Positions 18,462 to 29,325 of a DNA stretch of 64,000 nt are shown piece after piece. The stretch's first letter is position 1. Every line of letters begins with the position of its first letter. Under the pieces are notes generated by a model that saw nothing but the letters and a program-made list of their open reading frames with translations, had not been told where the DNA came from and did not search any database. A program made the position numbers and the translations under genes. Source of the stretch: Burkholderiales bacterium (GTDB lineage Bacteria > Pseudomonadota > Gammaproteobacteria > Burkholderiales > Burkholderiaceae_C); assembly GCA_017302655.1 (NCBI GenBank), contig JAFLDE010000001.1, positions 62,001-126,000 on the forward strand, read 5' to 3'.

Positions 18462-20783
18462 ATGGTGGAAATCGAACTCGACGGCAAGAAGGTGGAGGTG
18501 CCCGCCGGCAGCATGGTCATGCATGCGGCCGAGAAGCTGGGCACCTACATCCCGCACTTCTGCTATCACAAGAAGCTCTCCATCGCCGCCAACTGCCGCA
18601 TGTGCCTGGTGGAGGTGGAGAAAGCCCCCAAGCCCCTGCCCGCCTGCGCCACGCCGGTCACGCCGGGCATGATCGTCCGTACCCAGAGCGAGAAAGCCGT
18701 TGCCGCCCAGAAGGGGGTGATGGAGTTCTTGCTCATCAATCACCCGCTGGATTGCCCGATCTGCGATCAGGGCGGCGAGTGCCAGCTTCAGGACTTGGCC
18801 GTGGGCTACGGCGGTGGCAAGAGCCGCTATAGCGAAGAGAAGCGCGTCGTCTTCCATAAAAACGTCGGACCGTTGATCTCGATGGAAGAGATGAGTCGCT
18901 GCATCCATTGCACGCGCTGCGTCCGCTTCGGCCAAGAGATGGCTGGCGTCATGGAACTCGGCATGCCGCACCGCGGCGAGCACAGCGAGATCACCACTTT
19001 TGTGGGCCGCACCGTGGACAGCGAGCTCAGTGGCAACATGATCGACCTCTGCCCGGTCGGTGCCTTGACCAGCAAGCCCTTCCGTTACAGCGCGCGCACC
19101 TGGGAGTTGTCGCGTCGCAAGTCGGTGAGCCCGCACGACAGCGTCGGCGCCAACCTGGTGGTGCAGGTTAAGAACGGCAAGGCCATGCGCGTCGTGCCCT
19201 TGGAAAACGAGGCCGTCAACGAATGCTGGATCAGCGATCGTGACCGCTTCAGCTACGAAGGCCTGAACGCCGAAACCCGCTTGACGCGCCCGATGGTCAA
19301 ACAGGATGGCCACTGGCAGCTCTGCGATTGGCCGACGGCGCTGAACCATGTGGCCAAGAGCCTGCAGGCGGTGCTGGCCCAGCACGGGGCGAGCAGCTTG
19401 GCCGGCCTCGTGGCGCCCACGGCCACGCTGGAAGAGGGCGGTCTGCTGGCCCTGTTGTTGCGTCAACTGGGCAGCGAGAACATCGACTGCATGCTGCGCC
19501 AGCAGGACGACCGGTTGCGCATTGCTCCGCTGCTCGGTCGCTCCCTGGCTTCCCTGTCCCACCTGGACGCCGCCTTCGTGGTCGGCGCCAACCTGCGCAA
19601 AGACCACCCGCTGCTGGCGCTGCGCCTGCGCCAGGCGGCGCGTCATGGTGCGGCCATTTGCCGATTGCATGCCGTGGCCGACGAATGGGCGATGCCGGTG
19701 GCTCATTCGCTCTTGGCCGGTCCCTCGCAGTGGCTGCACCAACTGGCCGAAGTGGCTGCTGCCCTCGCGGTCATCAAGGGCGTCCATGCGCCCTTGGCGG
19801 TGGCGCCAGGCGCTGAGGCTCAGGCCATCGCGGCGTCGCTTGCCAAGGGCCATGAGAAGGCCGTGCTGGTGGGCCTGGCGGCCGCCGAGCATCCGCTGGC
19901 AGCCGATCTGGTGGCCCTGGCGCAATGGATCGCCGAGAACAGCGGGGCCAGCTTCGGCCTGCTGGGGCAGGGCAACGCGGCTGGCCTGCAAGCAGTGGGC
20001 GTTCGACCGGGGGGCGAAGGCCAATCGGCGCGCGCGGCTCTCGCAGGTTCGCCCAAGGCTGTGTTCTTGCTCGGCGCCGATCCGCTCTTGGATGTGGCAG
20101 ATCCGGCCGCCGCTAATGCCACGCTGAAGCAAGCCGAGTTGGTGATCGGTTTGGCCAGCCATCGCAGCGATGCCTTGTTGGAACTGGCGGACGTGTTGCT
20201 GCCCGTCGCGCCCTTCACGGAAACCTCGGGCTCGTTCGTGAATGCCGAGGGTCGCTTGCAGAGTTTCGTCGGCGTGGTGCCGCCCCTGGGCGAAACCCGT
20301 CCGGCTTGGAAGGTGCTCCGCGTGCTGGCCGATCTGCTGGCTTTGCCTGGCTTGCAGTTCGACAGCAGTGAACAGGTGCGTGCTCGCCTGCTTCCCGAAG
20401 GCTATCAAGCCCCCGCCGTGGCGGCGCTGCCTATGCCAAGTGCGTTGCCGGAGTCTACGCAAGGCGTTCAGCGCTTGGCCGAGTTGCCGATTTACGCCAG
20501 CGACCTGCTGGTTCGCCAAGCTGCCGCGCTGCAAGGCACGCGAGACGCCCGTGACGCCGAGGTGGCTCAGGTTGGTTCGGGTCTGTGGACCGAATTGGGT
20601 CTGCCCGACTCCGGCGAGGGCAGCCTTCGAGTGACTCAGGGCGCGTCCCATGTGACCGTGAAGGTCAGGCGCAATGCCTCGCTGGCCCATGGCGTGCTGA
20701 GACTGGCAAGTGGCCTGTCGGCGACCACGACGCTCGGCGCTTCCTTCGCTGAAGTGCAACTCGCCGCTGGGGGGGCGCAATGA
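18462..20783 (+). CDS. nuoG: NADH-quinone oxidoreductase subunit G
   Basis: A 773-residue 75-kDa-type subunit carrying the N1b, N4 and N5 Fe-S clusters. The N-terminal ferredoxin domain has [20 protein letters not shown] and the downstream Cys of LPACATPV. The [18 protein letters not shown] segment and the [14 protein letters not shown] motif provide further ligands, and a degenerate molybdopterin-oxidoreductase-like domain fills the rest. It is shorter than E. coli NuoG (about 900 residues), as in other betaproteobacteria. nuoH overlaps its stop (ATGA). Confidence 0.97.
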   Translation: MVEIELDGKKVEVPAGSMVMHAAEKLGTYIPHFCYHKKLSIAANCRMCLVEVEKAPKPLPACATPVTPGMIVRTQSEKAVAAQKGVMEFLLINHPLDCPICDQGGECQLQDLAVGYGGGKSRYSEEKRVVFHKNVGPLISMEEMSRCIHCTRCVRFGQEMAGVMELGMPHRGEHSEITTFVGRTVDSELSGNMIDLCPVGALTSKPFRYSARTWELSRRKSVSPHDSVGANLVVQVKNGKAMRVVPLENEAVNECWISDRDRFSYEGLNAETRLTRPMVKQDGHWQLCDWPTALNHVAKSLQAVLAQHGASSLAGLVAPTATLEEGGLLALLLRQLGSENIDCMLRQQDDRLRIAPLLGRSLASLSHLDAAFVVGANLRKDHPLLALRLRQAARHGAAICRLHAVADEWAMPVAHSLLAGPSQWLHQLAEVAAALAVIKGVHAPLAVAPGAEAQAIAASLAKGHEKAVLVGLAAAEHPLAADLVALAQWIAENSGASFGLLGQGNAAGLQAVGVRPGGEGQSARAALAGSPKAVFLLGADPLLDVADPAAANATLKQAELVIGLASHRSDALLELADVLLPVAPFTETSGSFVNAEGRLQSFVGVVPPLGETRPAWKVLRVLADLLALPGLQFDSSEQVRARLLPEGYQAPAVAALPMPSALPESTQGVQRLAELPIYASDLLVRQAAALQGTRDARDAEVAQVGSGLWTELGLPDSGEGSLRVTQGASHVTVKVRRNASLAHGVLRLASGLSATTTLGASFAEVQLAAGGAQ

Positions 20784-21877
20784 TCGACGCCTTCAACGCC
20801 TGGGGCACCGACCTGCTGGGCTGGTTCTGGCCGGTGGTCTGGAGCCTCATCAAGATCGTCGCCGTGGTCGCCCCGCTGATGATCTTCGTGGCCTACCTGA
20901 CCTTGTGGGAACGCAAGGCCATCGGCTGGTCGCAGATCCGTCCAGGCCCGAATCGTGTCGGTCCGGCGGGTTTGCTGACGCCGATTGCCGACGCCGTGAA
21001 GCTGATCTTCAAGGAGATCATCCTTCCCTCGGCCTCGAACAAACGCATCTTCTTCCTCGGTCCCATCATGACCATCGCGCCGGCCTTGGCGGCCTGGGCG
21101 GTGATCCCGTTCGGGCCAGAGGTCGCCGTCGCCAATGTCAATGCCGGCCTGCTCTTCCTGATGGCCATCATGTCGCTGGAGGTCTACGGCGTCATCATCG
21201 CCGGCTGGTCCAGCAATTCGAAGTACGCCTTCCTTGGCGCGATGCGCGCGTCTGCGCAGATGGTGAGCTACGAGATCGCCATGGGCTTCGCGCTGGTGGT
21301 GGTCTTGATGGTCAGCGGCTCGATGAACATGAGCGCGATCGTCGGTAAGCAGGAGGTCGGTACCTTCGCCGCGATGGGCTTGAACTTCCTCAGCTGGAAC
21401 TGGCTGCCGCTGTTCCCGATCTTCATCGTCTACTTCATCTCGGGTCTGGCCGAGACCAACCGCCACCCCTTCGACGTGGTGGAAGGCGAATCGGAAATCG
21501 TGGCCGGCCACATGATCGAGTACTCGGGCATGAGCTTCGCCATGTTCTTCCTGGCGGAGTACGCGAACATGATCCTGGTCTCGGCCTTGGCGGCTCTGCT
21601 CTTCCTGGGCGGCTGGAGCGCACCGATTTCCTGGAGCCTGCTGGGCATGGAGACGCCGGCCCTGATCCAGCAGACGATGCCGTTCTGGAACTGGTTCTGG
21701 CTGTTCGCCAAGACCTTCGTCGTGGTCACCATGTTCCTGTGGGTGCGCGCGTCGTTCCCGCGCTTCCGCTACGACCAGATCATGCGTCTGGGCTGGAAGA
21801 TCTTCATCCCGGTCACATTGATCTGGCTGGTCGTGGTCGGTCTGTGGATGCAGACCCCCTACAACATCTGGAAATAA
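20780..21877 (+). CDS. nuoH: NADH-quinone oxidoreductase subunit H
   Basis: A 365-residue membrane subunit that joins the peripheral and membrane arms and forms the quinone tunnel entrance and part of the first proton channel. About eight transmembrane helices are visible. The conserved [20 protein letters not shown] loop and the acidic [20 protein letters not shown] stretch are intact. It is followed 15 bases later by nuoI. Confidence 0.98.
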   Translation: MIDAFNAWGTDLLGWFWPVVWSLIKIVAVVAPLMIFVAYLTLWERKAIGWSQIRPGPNRVGPAGLLTPIADAVKLIFKEIILPSASNKRIFFLGPIMTIAPALAAWAVIPFGPEVAVANVNAGLLFLMAIMSLEVYGVIIAGWSSNSKYAFLGAMRASAQMVSYEIAMGFALVVVLMVSGSMNMSAIVGKQEVGTFAAMGLNFLSWNWLPLFPIFIVYFISGLAETNRHPFDVVEGESEIVAGHMIEYSGMSFAMFFLAEYANMILVSALAALLFLGGWSAPISWSLLGMETPALIQQTMPFWNWFWLFAKTFVVVTMFLWVRASFPRFRYDQIMRLGWKIFIPVTLIWLVVVGLWMQTPYNIWK

Positions 21878-21892
21878 GGGGAGGGGGCCGCG

Positions 21893-22390
21893 ATGTCTGC
21901 AGTCACCGCCGTCAAGGATTTCTTCAAGAGCTTCATGCTGCTTGAACTCTTGAAGGGTTTCGCCATCACGGGCAAGCACTTCCTGCAACCGCACATCACC
22001 GTGCAGTTCCCCGAGGAAAAGACGCCGCTGTCGCCGCGTTTCCGCGGTCTGCACGCGCTGCGCCGCTACGAGAACGGTGAAGAGCGCTGCATCGCCTGCA
22101 AGCTCTGCGAGGCCGTCTGCCCGGCGATGGCCATTACCATCGAAAGCGAAGTGCGTGACGACGGCTCACGCCGCACCACGCGCTACGACATCGACCTGAC
22201 CAAGTGCATCTTCTGCGGCTTCTGCGAGGAGAGTTGCCCGGTGGACTCGATCGTCGAGACGCCGATCTTCGAGTACCACGGCGAGAAGCGCGGCGATCTT
22301 TACTACACCAAGGAAATGCTGCTGGCGGTGGGCGATCGCTTCGAACCGCTGGTGGCTGCGGCCAAGGCGGCGGACGCCAAATACCGGTGA
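21893..22390 (+). CDS. nuoI: NADH-quinone oxidoreductase subunit I
   Basis: A 165-residue ferredoxin-like subunit with two [4Fe-4S] clusters (N6a and N6b) between NuoG and NuoB. The two ligand sets are [16 protein letters not shown] and [16 protein letters not shown]. An N-terminal amphipathic segment (residues 1-30, [15 protein letters not shown]) anchors it to the membrane surface. AGGGG lies about 7 bases before the ATG. Confidence 0.98.
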   Translation: MSAVTAVKDFFKSFMLLELLKGFAITGKHFLQPHITVQFPEEKTPLSPRFRGLHALRRYENGEERCIACKLCEAVCPAMAITIESEVRDDGSRRTTRYDIDLTKCIFCGFCEESCPVDSIVETPIFEYHGEKRGDLYYTKEMLLAVGDRFEPLVAAAKAADAKYR

Positions 22391-22406
22391 GAAACGGCAC
22401 AGCAAC

Positions 22407-23033
22407 ATGACCACCACCGTTCTGTTCTACCTGTTCTCGATCGTGCTCCTCGGCGCGAGTTTTCGCGTCATCACGGCCAAGAACACCGTGCATGCCGCGC
22501 TGTTCCTGATCCTCGCCTTCTTCACCGCCTCCGGCTTGTGGATGCTGCTGAAGGCGGAATTCCTGGCCATCACCCTGGTGCTGGTTTATGTCGGCGCGGT
22601 GATGGTTCTCTTCCTCTTCGTCGTGATGATGCTGGACATCAACCAGGATGTGGTGCGCGAGGGCTTCTGGAAACACTTGCCGCTGGCCGGTCTGGTCGGC
22701 GCGCTGATCGCGCTGGAGATGGCGGCCATCCTGCTGGGTGGCTTCAAGGTCAGCACCCCCAAGGAGTTCCCGCCCGAGATGCTTGCCATGGGCAACTCCA
22801 AGGCGCTCGGCGTGGCCATCTACACCGATTACCTGTACCCCCTGCAAGTGGCCGCGGTGCTGCTGCTGGTGGCCATCATTGCCGCCATCGCGCTCACTCT
22901 GCGTGAGCGCAAGGACAGCAAAGGCCAGAACCCCGGCGAACAGGTCAAGGCGAAGAAGGCCGACCGGGTCCGCTTGGTCAAGATGGACGCGGTCAAGCAC
23001 AGCGCGCCGCAACAACAAGAAGGGACCCCCTGA
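22407..23033 (+). CDS. nuoJ: NADH-quinone oxidoreductase subunit J
   Basis: A 208-residue membrane subunit with five transmembrane helices. The third helix contains the conserved [17 protein letters not shown] stretch with the pi-bulge that moves during coupling. A charged cytoplasmic tail (about residues 165-208) follows, longer than in some orthologues. It shares its last base with the first base of nuoK (TGATG). Confidence 0.97.
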   Translation: MTTTVLFYLFSIVLLGASFRVITAKNTVHAALFLILAFFTASGLWMLLKAEFLAITLVLVYVGAVMVLFLFVVMMLDINQDVVREGFWKHLPLAGLVGALIALEMAAILLGGFKVSTPKEFPPEMLAMGNSKALGVAIYTDYLYPLQVAAVLLLVAIIAAIALTLRERKDSKGQNPGEQVKAKKADRVRLVKMDAVKHSAPQQQEGTP

Positions 23034-23344
23034 TGGGCGTGCTCACCCTCGGCCACTTCCTGACCCTGGGCGCGTTGCTGTTCGCGCTCTCCGTCATCGG
23101 CATCTTCATGAACCGCAAGAACCTGATCGTGCTGCTCATGGCGATCGAGTTGATGCTGCTCGCCGTCAACCTGAACTTCATAGCCTTCTCGCACTTCCTG
23201 GGGGATATGGCAGGTCAGGTCTTCGTCTTCTTCATCCTCACCGTGGCGGCGGCCGAGTCGGCCATTGGCCTTGCCATCCTGGTCGTGCTGTTCCGCAACC
23301 GCAGCACCATCCGTGTGGATGAACTCGACACGCTGAAGGGCTGA
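23033..23344 (+). CDS. nuoK: NADH-quinone oxidoreductase subunit K
   Basis: A 103-residue membrane subunit with three transmembrane helices and the conserved membrane glutamates of the second proton channel ([13 protein letters not shown] and [13 protein letters not shown]). It is coupled by one-base overlaps to nuoJ before it and nuoL after it. Confidence 0.97.
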   Translation: MGVLTLGHFLTLGALLFALSVIGIFMNRKNLIVLLMAIELMLLAVNLNFIAFSHFLGDMAGQVFVFFILTVAAAESAIGLAILVVLFRNRSTIRVDELDTLKG

Positions 23345-25413
23345 TGCCGATGTCTTCTCCCATGCTCAACCCGAACCTGCTGCTGGCGGTGCCTTTGGCG
23401 CCGCTGGTGGGCTGCATCATTGCCGGCTTGTTCGGCAAGGTGGTCGGTCGCCGTGGCGCCCACATGGTGACCATCCTCGGCGTCGCCATTTCCGCCGTCA
23501 TCTCCTTCATGACTCTGCTGGCGGTCATTGACGGCGCCCGCTTCAACGCCACCATCTACGAATGGATGGTGGTTGGCGGGCTGAAGATGGAGATCGGCTT
23601 TCTCGTCGACGGCCTGACGGCCATGATGATGGTGGTCGTCACGTCCGTCAGCTTGATGGTGCACATCTACACCATCGGCTACATGAGCGAGGACCCTGGC
23701 TACCAGCGCTTCTTCAGCTATATCTCGCTGTTTACCTTCAGCATGCTGATGCTCGTCATGAGCAACAACATGCTCCAGCTCTTCTTCGGATGGGAAGCGG
23801 TGGGCCTGGTGTCCTACCTGCTGATCGGCTTCTGGTACCAGCGACCGACGGCGATCTTCGCCAACATGAAGGCCTTCCTCGTCAACCGGGTCGGCGACTT
23901 CGGCTTCATCCTGGGCATCGGCCTGCTCGTCGCCTACAGCGGCACGCTGAACTACGGCGAGTTGTTCGCCAAGAAGGATGAACTGGCGCAGATTGCCTTT
24001 GCCTCCCCGCTGTGGGGAGGCGAGTGGATGCTGCTCACCGTGGCCTGCATCTGCCTCTTCATCGGCGCGATGGGCAAGTCGGCGCAGTTCCCGCTGCACG
24101 TCTGGCTGCCGGACTCCATGGAAGGCCCGACCCCCATCTCGGCGCTGATTCACGCCGCGACGATGGTGACCGCCGGCATCTTCATGGTGGCGCGCATGTC
24201 GCCGCTCTTCGAACTGTCCGACACCGCGTTGAACCTGGTGCTGATCGTCGGTTCGATCACCGCGCTCTTCATGGGCTTCCTGGGCATCATTCAGAACGAC
24301 ATCAAGCGCGTGGTCGCCTACTCCACGCTGAGCCAACTGGGTTACATGACGGTGGCACTGGGAGTCTCCGCTTACGGTGTGGCGGTGTTCCACCTGATGA
24401 CGCATGCGTTCTTCAAGGCCCTGCTGTTCCTCGCGGCTGGCTCGGTGATCATCGGCATGCGCCACGATCAGGACATCCGCAACATGGGCGGCCTGCGCAA
24501 GTACATGCCCATCACCTGGATCACCAGTCTGATCGGATCGCTGGCCCTGATCGGCACGCCTTTCCTGTCGGGCTTCTATTCGAAGGACAGCATCATCTTG
24601 GCGGTCGGCGGTAGCAGCCTGCCGGCGGCTGGCTTTGCGCAGTTCGCGGTCACGGTCGGGGTGTTCGTCACCGCCTTCTATTCCTTCCGCATGTACTTCC
24701 TGGTCTTCCACGGCAAGGAACGCTTCGGCCAAGCCCATCACGGGCATGACGCACATGCCGATGACCATGGCGACGACCACCACCACGGCCTCGCGCCGGG
24801 CGAGAAGCCGCATGAGACCCCCTGGGTGGTCTGGCTGCCGCTGGCCCTGTTGGCCATCCCTTCGCTCGTGGTGGGTGGCCTGACCCTGGTGCCCCTGCTG
24901 CAAGGTGACTTCCTCAAGGACGCCATCACCATCAACAGTGAGTTGCACAAGGGCATGAGCCAGGTGCTGCCCCATGTGGAGCATGGTGCGGTAGCCATGG
25001 GTCTGCACGCCTTCGTCACCTTGCCCTTCTGGCTGGCGGTGGGCGGCGTGGTGCTGGCCTGGTTCTTCTATCTGGTGAAACCGGAAATCCCTGCCGCCTG
25101 TGCGCGTGTCTTCCGTCCGCTGATCGTGGTCATGGAGAACAAGTACTACATGGACTGGATCAACGAGAACCTGCTCGCCCGTGGTGCGCGTGCGCTCGGT
25201 GTCGGTCTGTGGAAGGGGGGCGACGGTGCCCTCATCGATGGCGTGCTCATTGACGGCTCGGCCAAGGGGGTCGGTCTGCTGGCGCGCGCCATGCGCCTCG
25301 TCCAGACCGGCCGCATCCAGGCTTATGCCCTGGCCATGATCCTGGGCGTGTTCGCGCTGCTCAGCTGGAAGCTCTGGCCCTATATCGAGCCCCAGCTGCG
25401 CGTGCTGCTCTGA
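23344..25413 (+). CDS. nuoL: NADH-quinone oxidoreductase subunit L
   Basis: A 689-residue antiporter-like proton-pumping subunit at the tip of the membrane arm, with the long lateral helix at its C-terminus. The core antiporter segment HVWLPDSMEGPTPISALIHA and the lysine helix are intact. Between two transmembrane segments it has a His/Asp-rich loop at residues 465-482 (bases 24736-24789), with eight histidines in 18 residues. The start is the ATG sharing a base with the nuoK stop; an ATG two codons later is an alternative. Confidence 0.97.
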   Translation: MPMSSPMLNPNLLLAVPLAPLVGCIIAGLFGKVVGRRGAHMVTILGVAISAVISFMTLLAVIDGARFNATIYEWMVVGGLKMEIGFLVDGLTAMMMVVVTSVSLMVHIYTIGYMSEDPGYQRFFSYISLFTFSMLMLVMSNNMLQLFFGWEAVGLVSYLLIGFWYQRPTAIFANMKAFLVNRVGDFGFILGIGLLVAYSGTLNYGELFAKKDELAQIAFASPLWGGEWMLLTVACICLFIGAMGKSAQFPLHVWLPDSMEGPTPISALIHAATMVTAGIFMVARMSPLFELSDTALNLVLIVGSITALFMGFLGIIQNDIKRVVAYSTLSQLGYMTVALGVSAYGVAVFHLMTHAFFKALLFLAAGSVIIGMRHDQDIRNMGGLRKYMPITWITSLIGSLALIGTPFLSGFYSKDSIILAVGGSSLPAAGFAQFAVTVGVFVTAFYSFRMYFLVFHGKERFGQAHHGHDAHADDHGDDHHHGLAPGEKPHETPWVVWLPLALLAIPSLVVGGLTLVPLLQGDFLKDAITINSELHKGMSQVLPHVEHGAVAMGLHAFVTLPFWLAVGGVVLAWFFYLVKPEIPAACARVFRPLIVVMENKYYMDWINENLLARGARALGVGLWKGGDGALIDGVLIDGSAKGVGLLARAMRLVQTGRIQAYALAMILGVFALLSWKLWPYIEPQLRVLL

Positions 25414-25437
25414 AGAACTAGAACAAGGAACCCTCCC

Positions 25438-26913
25438 ATGCAATGGTTGAGCCTTTCGATCTGGCTGCCGGTGGTCTGCGGCACGCTGCTGCTGCTGCTG
25501 GGCAAGCCGCAGCAGGCGGGCTTGGTGCGCTGGCTGGCTTTGCTGGCCGCCGTGCTCAGCTTCCTCGTCACCCTGCCGCTCATCGCCGGTTTTGACACGG
25601 GTACGGCGGCCATGCAGTTCGTCGAGAGCCATGCATGGATCGAGCGCTTCAATGTGCGCTACGCCCTGGGCGTGGACGGCATCTCGGTGTGGTTCGTGCT
25701 GCTCACGGCCTTCATCACCATCATCGTGGTGGCGGCAGCCTGGGAAGTGATCGAGAACCGTGTCAACCAGTACATGGGCGCCTTCCTGATCCTGTCAGGC
25801 CTCATGGTCGGTGTGTTCTCCGCCACCGACGCGCTTCTCTTCTACGTGTTCTTCGAAGCCACGCTGATTCCGATGTACCTCATCATCGGTGTCTGGGGTG
25901 GTCCGCGCCGCGTCTATGCGGCGTTCAAGTTCTTCCTGTACACGCTGGCCGGTTCGCTGCTCATGCTGGTGGCGCTGCTCTATCTGTACTTCCAGTCGCA
26001 AGGCAGCTTCGACATCCTGAAGTGGCACCAGTTGCCGCTCCCCATGGGTGCGCAGACCCTGCTGTTCTTCGCCTTCCTGGCCGCCTTCTCGGTGAAGGTG
26101 CCGATGTGGCCGGTGCACACCTGGTTGCCGGATGCACACGTGGAAGCGCCCACCGGTGGCTCGGTGGTGCTGGCCGCCATCATGCTGAAGCTGGGGGCCT
26201 ACGGCTTCCTGCGCTTCTCGATGCCGATCGCACCCGATGCCTCACATGCCTACGCGCCCTTCATCATCACGCTCAGCCTGATCGCGGTGATCTACATCGG
26301 CCTCGTGGCCATGGTGCAGAAGGACATGAAGAAGCTGGTCGCCTACTCCTCGGTGGCGCACATGGGCTTCGTCACCCTGGGCTTCTTCCTCTTCAACGAC
26401 CTGGGCGTGGCCGGTGGCCTGGTGCAGATGATTGCCCACGGCTTCGTGTCGGGTGCCATGTTCCTGTGCATCGGCGTGCTCTACGACCGCGTGCACAGCC
26501 GCGAAATTGCCGATTACGGCGGCGTCGTCAACACCATGCCGAAGTTCGCCGCATTCGCCGTGCTGTTCGCCATGGCCAACTGCGGCCTGCCGGGCACTGC
26601 GGGCTTCATTGGCGAGTGGATGGTCATCCTGGGTGCGGTGCAGTTCAACTTCTGGATCGGCGCCCTGGCCGCCACCGCGCTGATTTTCGGCGCCGCCTAC
26701 TCGCTGTGGATGGTCAAGCGTGTGTACTTCGGTGCGGTCGCCAACGACAACGTCAAGGCCCTCACCGACGTGAGCGCCCGCGAGTTCTCCATCCTCGCCG
26801 TGCTCGCCGCCGCGACCATTGCCATGGGCGTGTATCCGAAGCCCTTCACCGACGTGATGCAGGCCAGCGTGACGCAACTGCTGCAGCACGTCGCCGTGTC
26901 CAAGCTGCCCTGA
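25438..26913 (+). CDS. nuoM: NADH-quinone oxidoreductase subunit M
   Basis: A 491-residue antiporter-like proton-pumping subunit with about 14 transmembrane helices. The FFEATLIPMYLIIGVWGG helix with the coupling glutamate, VHTWLPDAHVEAPTGGSVVL, and the KDMKKLVAYSSVAHMGF segment are conserved. It starts 24 bases after nuoL with AAGGA upstream, and is followed 10 bases later by nuoN. Confidence 0.98.
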   Translation: MQWLSLSIWLPVVCGTLLLLLGKPQQAGLVRWLALLAAVLSFLVTLPLIAGFDTGTAAMQFVESHAWIERFNVRYALGVDGISVWFVLLTAFITIIVVAAAWEVIENRVNQYMGAFLILSGLMVGVFSATDALLFYVFFEATLIPMYLIIGVWGGPRRVYAAFKFFLYTLAGSLLMLVALLYLYFQSQGSFDILKWHQLPLPMGAQTLLFFAFLAAFSVKVPMWPVHTWLPDAHVEAPTGGSVVLAAIMLKLGAYGFLRFSMPIAPDASHAYAPFIITLSLIAVIYIGLVAMVQKDMKKLVAYSSVAHMGFVTLGFFLFNDLGVAGGLVQMIAHGFVSGAMFLCIGVLYDRVHSREIADYGGVVNTMPKFAAFAVLFAMANCGLPGTAGFIGEWMVILGAVQFNFWIGALAATALIFGAAYSLWMVKRVYFGAVANDNVKALTDVSAREFSILAVLAAATIAMGVYPKPFTDVMQASVTQLLQHVAVSKLP

Positions 26914-26923
26914 GCCGACGACC

Positions 26924-28402
26924 ATGAATCCCATGAACTACATGGCCGCTGGCCCCGAGATCCTGCTGCTTTGCGCGGCACTCCTCATTGCCATGGTCGA
27001 CCTCTGGGTCACCGATCCGGCGCGCCGCGTCACCTACTACCTGACCCAGCTCACGTTGGCAGCCTACGCGGCCCTTCACTTCGTGGCCTTCGGTCAGGGC
27101 GGCACGCAGATGGCGCTGCAGGGCATGTTCAGCGCCGATCCGATGACGCACCTGCTGTGCGCAGTGAGCGCCCTGGCGGTGTTCGCGGTGCTGCTTCTCT
27201 CTCGGCCCTATGCCCAAGCGCGCGAGCTGCTCAAGGGCGAGTTGTTCACACTCAGCCTTTTCATGCTGCTGGGTGTGGCCATCATGGTCGGCGCCACGCA
27301 TTTCCTGGCCATCTACCTGGGCCTGGAGCTGATGAGTCTGTCGCTGTACGCGCTCGTCGCGCTGCGACGCGACCACGCGGTATCCACCGAGGCCGCCATG
27401 AAGTACTTCGTGCTGGGCGCGCTCGCTTCCGGCTTCCTGCTCTACGGCCTGTCCATGGTCTACGGCGCCACTGGCAGCCTGCATATCGACAAGGTCTTCG
27501 CGGCCGTGTCCAGCAACACGCTGAATCCAGGCGTGATGGTGTTCGGTCTGGTGTTCGTCGTGGCCGGGCTGGCCTTCAAGCTCGGTGCCGCTCCTTTCCA
27601 CATGTGGGTGCCGGACGTCTACCAGGGCGCGCCGACTGCCGTGACGCTGCTGATCGGTACGGCCCCCAAGCTGGCCGCCTTCGCCATCAGCATCCGCCTG
27701 CTCGTAGAGGGCTTGCTCGGTCTGGCCTTCGACTGGCAGCAAATGCTGCTGGTCTTGTCCGTGGTCAGCCTGATCATCGGCAACATCGTCGCCATCGCGC
27801 AGACGAACATCAAGCGCATGCTGGCCTACTCCACCATCGCACAGATGGGCTTCATGCTGCTCGGCTTGGCCAGCGGCGTGGTCGATGAAGGCGGCTTGCA
27901 TCGATTCAACGCGTATAGCTCGGCGCTGTTCTATGCGGTCACCTATGTGATGACGACCATCGGCAGCTTTGCCATGGTCATGCTGCTGGCGCGCCAGGGG
28001 CATGAAGCCGAACAGTTGCAGGACTTCGCCGGCCTGGCCCAGCGCAGCCCCTGGTACGCGCTGGTCATGACTCTGCTGATGCTGAGCTTGGCCGGCATTC
28101 CGCCCACCGTCGGCTTCTACGCCAAGATGGCCGTTCTTCAGGCGCTGGTGGTCACCGGTCAGTCGCTCTACATCGGCATTGCGGTGGTCGCCGTCGTGCT
28201 CAGCCTGATCGGTGCCTACTACTACCTGCGCGTCATCAAGACCATGTGGTTCGATGCACCGGTAGAGCGGCAAGCGTTGCAAGCACCCGCGGATGTGCGG
28301 GCACTGCTCAGCCTGAACGGCATCGCCGTGCTGGCGCTCGGCATCCTGCCCGGCGGACTGATGGCTTGGTGCACGCAGGCCATCGTCAAGACGCTCAGCT
28401 GA
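26924..28402 (+). CDS. nuoN: NADH-quinone oxidoreductase subunit N
   Basis: A 492-residue antiporter-like proton-pumping subunit, last of the 14 complex I genes. ELMSLSLYALVALRRDH, FHMWVPDVYQGAPTAVTLLI and QTNIKRMLAYSTIAQMGFML mark the conserved half-channels. The ATG at 26924 gives MNPMNYMAAGPEIL; the ATG at 26933 is an alternative. The operon continues into DUF2818 44 bases later. Confidence 0.97.
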   Translation: MNPMNYMAAGPEILLLCAALLIAMVDLWVTDPARRVTYYLTQLTLAAYAALHFVAFGQGGTQMALQGMFSADPMTHLLCAVSALAVFAVLLLSRPYAQARELLKGELFTLSLFMLLGVAIMVGATHFLAIYLGLELMSLSLYALVALRRDHAVSTEAAMKYFVLGALASGFLLYGLSMVYGATGSLHIDKVFAAVSSNTLNPGVMVFGLVFVVAGLAFKLGAAPFHMWVPDVYQGAPTAVTLLIGTAPKLAAFAISIRLLVEGLLGLAFDWQQMLLVLSVVSLIIGNIVAIAQTNIKRMLAYSTIAQMGFMLLGLASGVVDEGGLHRFNAYSSALFYAVTYVMTTIGSFAMVMLLARQGHEAEQLQDFAGLAQRSPWYALVMTLLMLSLAGIPPTVGFYAKMAVLQALVVTGQSLYIGIAVVAVVLSLIGAYYYLRVIKTMWFDAPVERQALQAPADVRALLSLNGIAVLALGILPGGLMAWCTQAIVKTLS

Positions 28403-28445
28403 GCATGGCTGTCTCCGATCGACACCAGGTGGCGGTCGCCTTGCC

Positions 28446-28751
28446 ATGAATCAGTCCGCGGCGGTTGGCTTGACGCTGCTTGTGCTGGTGGTGATGGCCA
28501 ACCTGCCTTTCTTTGCGCCACGCATGCTCATCGTCGGACCCCGGCGACCCCAAAGAGGCATCGGCTGGCGCCTGCTGGAGTTGCTGTTGCTCGGCGGCCT
28601 GGCAATCGGTCTGGGCGTCATCCTGGAGATGCAAGTGGGCCAGCGCCACTCGCAAGGCTGGGTGTTTTACGTGACCCTGCTGTGCCTGCTGCTCACCTTT
28701 GCCTCCCCTGGCTTCGTGTGGCGCTTTCTTCGCCGTGGACATGACGACTGA
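28446..28751 (+). CDS. DUF2818 family membrane protein
   Basis: A 101-residue protein with three predicted transmembrane helices (about residues 5-25, 45-63 and 73-92), beginning MNQSAAVGLTLLVLVVMANL. It matches the DUF2818 proteins found right after nuoN in Burkholderiales. The function is unknown. Persistent linkage suggests a role with complex I or its membrane assembly, which is inference. The NUDIX gene begins within its last codons (11-base overlap). Confidence 0.88.
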   Translation: MNQSAAVGLTLLVLVVMANLPFFAPRMLIVGPRRPQRGIGWRLLELLLLGGLAIGLGVILEMQVGQRHSQGWVFYVTLLCLLLTFASPGFVWRFLRRGHDD

Positions 28752-29325
28752 CGAGGATGGGCTGCGCGAGTCGCGGCTCACCAGCGATTGGGTCTACCAA
28801 GGCCATTTCCTGAAGGTGCGCCGCGACACCGTGCGCCTGCCCGATGGCGCACAAGCCACTCGCGAGTACGTGGTCCATCCGGGCGCCGTGCTCATCGTCC
28901 CCATCATGGACGACGGCCGGCTGCTTCTGGAGCGGCAATACCGCCACCCGATCGGCCGGGTGATGTGGGAGTTCCCGGCCGGGAAACTGGACGCCGGAGA
29001 AGACCCCTCGCTTTGCGCGCAGCGGGAACTGCAGGAAGAGACGGGCTATCGAGCACGCCAGTGGGCGCACGCCGGTGTGCTGCACAACGCCATCGCCTAT
29101 TCCACAGAAGGCATCGAGATCTTCTTTGCGCGCGGTCTCGAAGCGGGTGCCCCCCACCTGGACGATGGCGAGTTCATCGAGACCTTCGCACTCAGCCCGG
29201 CCGACCTGGATGCCGCCTGTGCCAGGGGTGAGGTGACTGACGCGAAGACCTTGATCGGCCTGCTGTGGCTGCAGCGCTGGCAGGCGGGTGATTGGCCCTT
29301 GGAGTGGCGCGATGTGGGTCACTGA
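28741..29325 (+). CDS. NUDIX hydrolase, ADP-ribose pyrophosphatase-like
   Basis: A 194-residue NUDIX enzyme, probably splitting ADP-ribose or a related nucleoside diphosphate sugar to AMP and sugar phosphate. The full NUDIX box G-x5-E-x7-REU-x-EE-x-GU is present at residues 81-103 (GKLDAGEDPSLCAQRELQEE then TGY), with the upstream MWEFPAGK segment typical of ADP-ribose pyrophosphatases. The ATG at 28741 is used, overlapping the end of DUF2818. The substrate is inferred from family resemblance. Confidence 0.9.
   Translation: MTTDEDGLRESRLTSDWVYQGHFLKVRRDTVRLPDGAQATREYVVHPGAVLIVPIMDDGRLLLERQYRHPIGRVMWEFPAGKLDAGEDPSLCAQRELQEETGYRARQWAHAGVLHNAIAYSTEGIEIFFARGLEAGAPHLDDGEFIETFALSPADLDAACARGEVTDAKTLIGLLWLQRWQAGDWPLEWRDVGH

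Noticed and set aside
18126-20780. 884-codon open frame on the minus strand opposite nuoF/nuoG
   Set aside because: Antisense of highly conserved complex I genes, His/Arg/Gln-rich and without any protein family pattern.
23215-25632. 805-codon minus-strand frame opposite nuoL
   Set aside because: Low-complexity His/Gln/Arg translation antisense to nuoL; no start or domain support.
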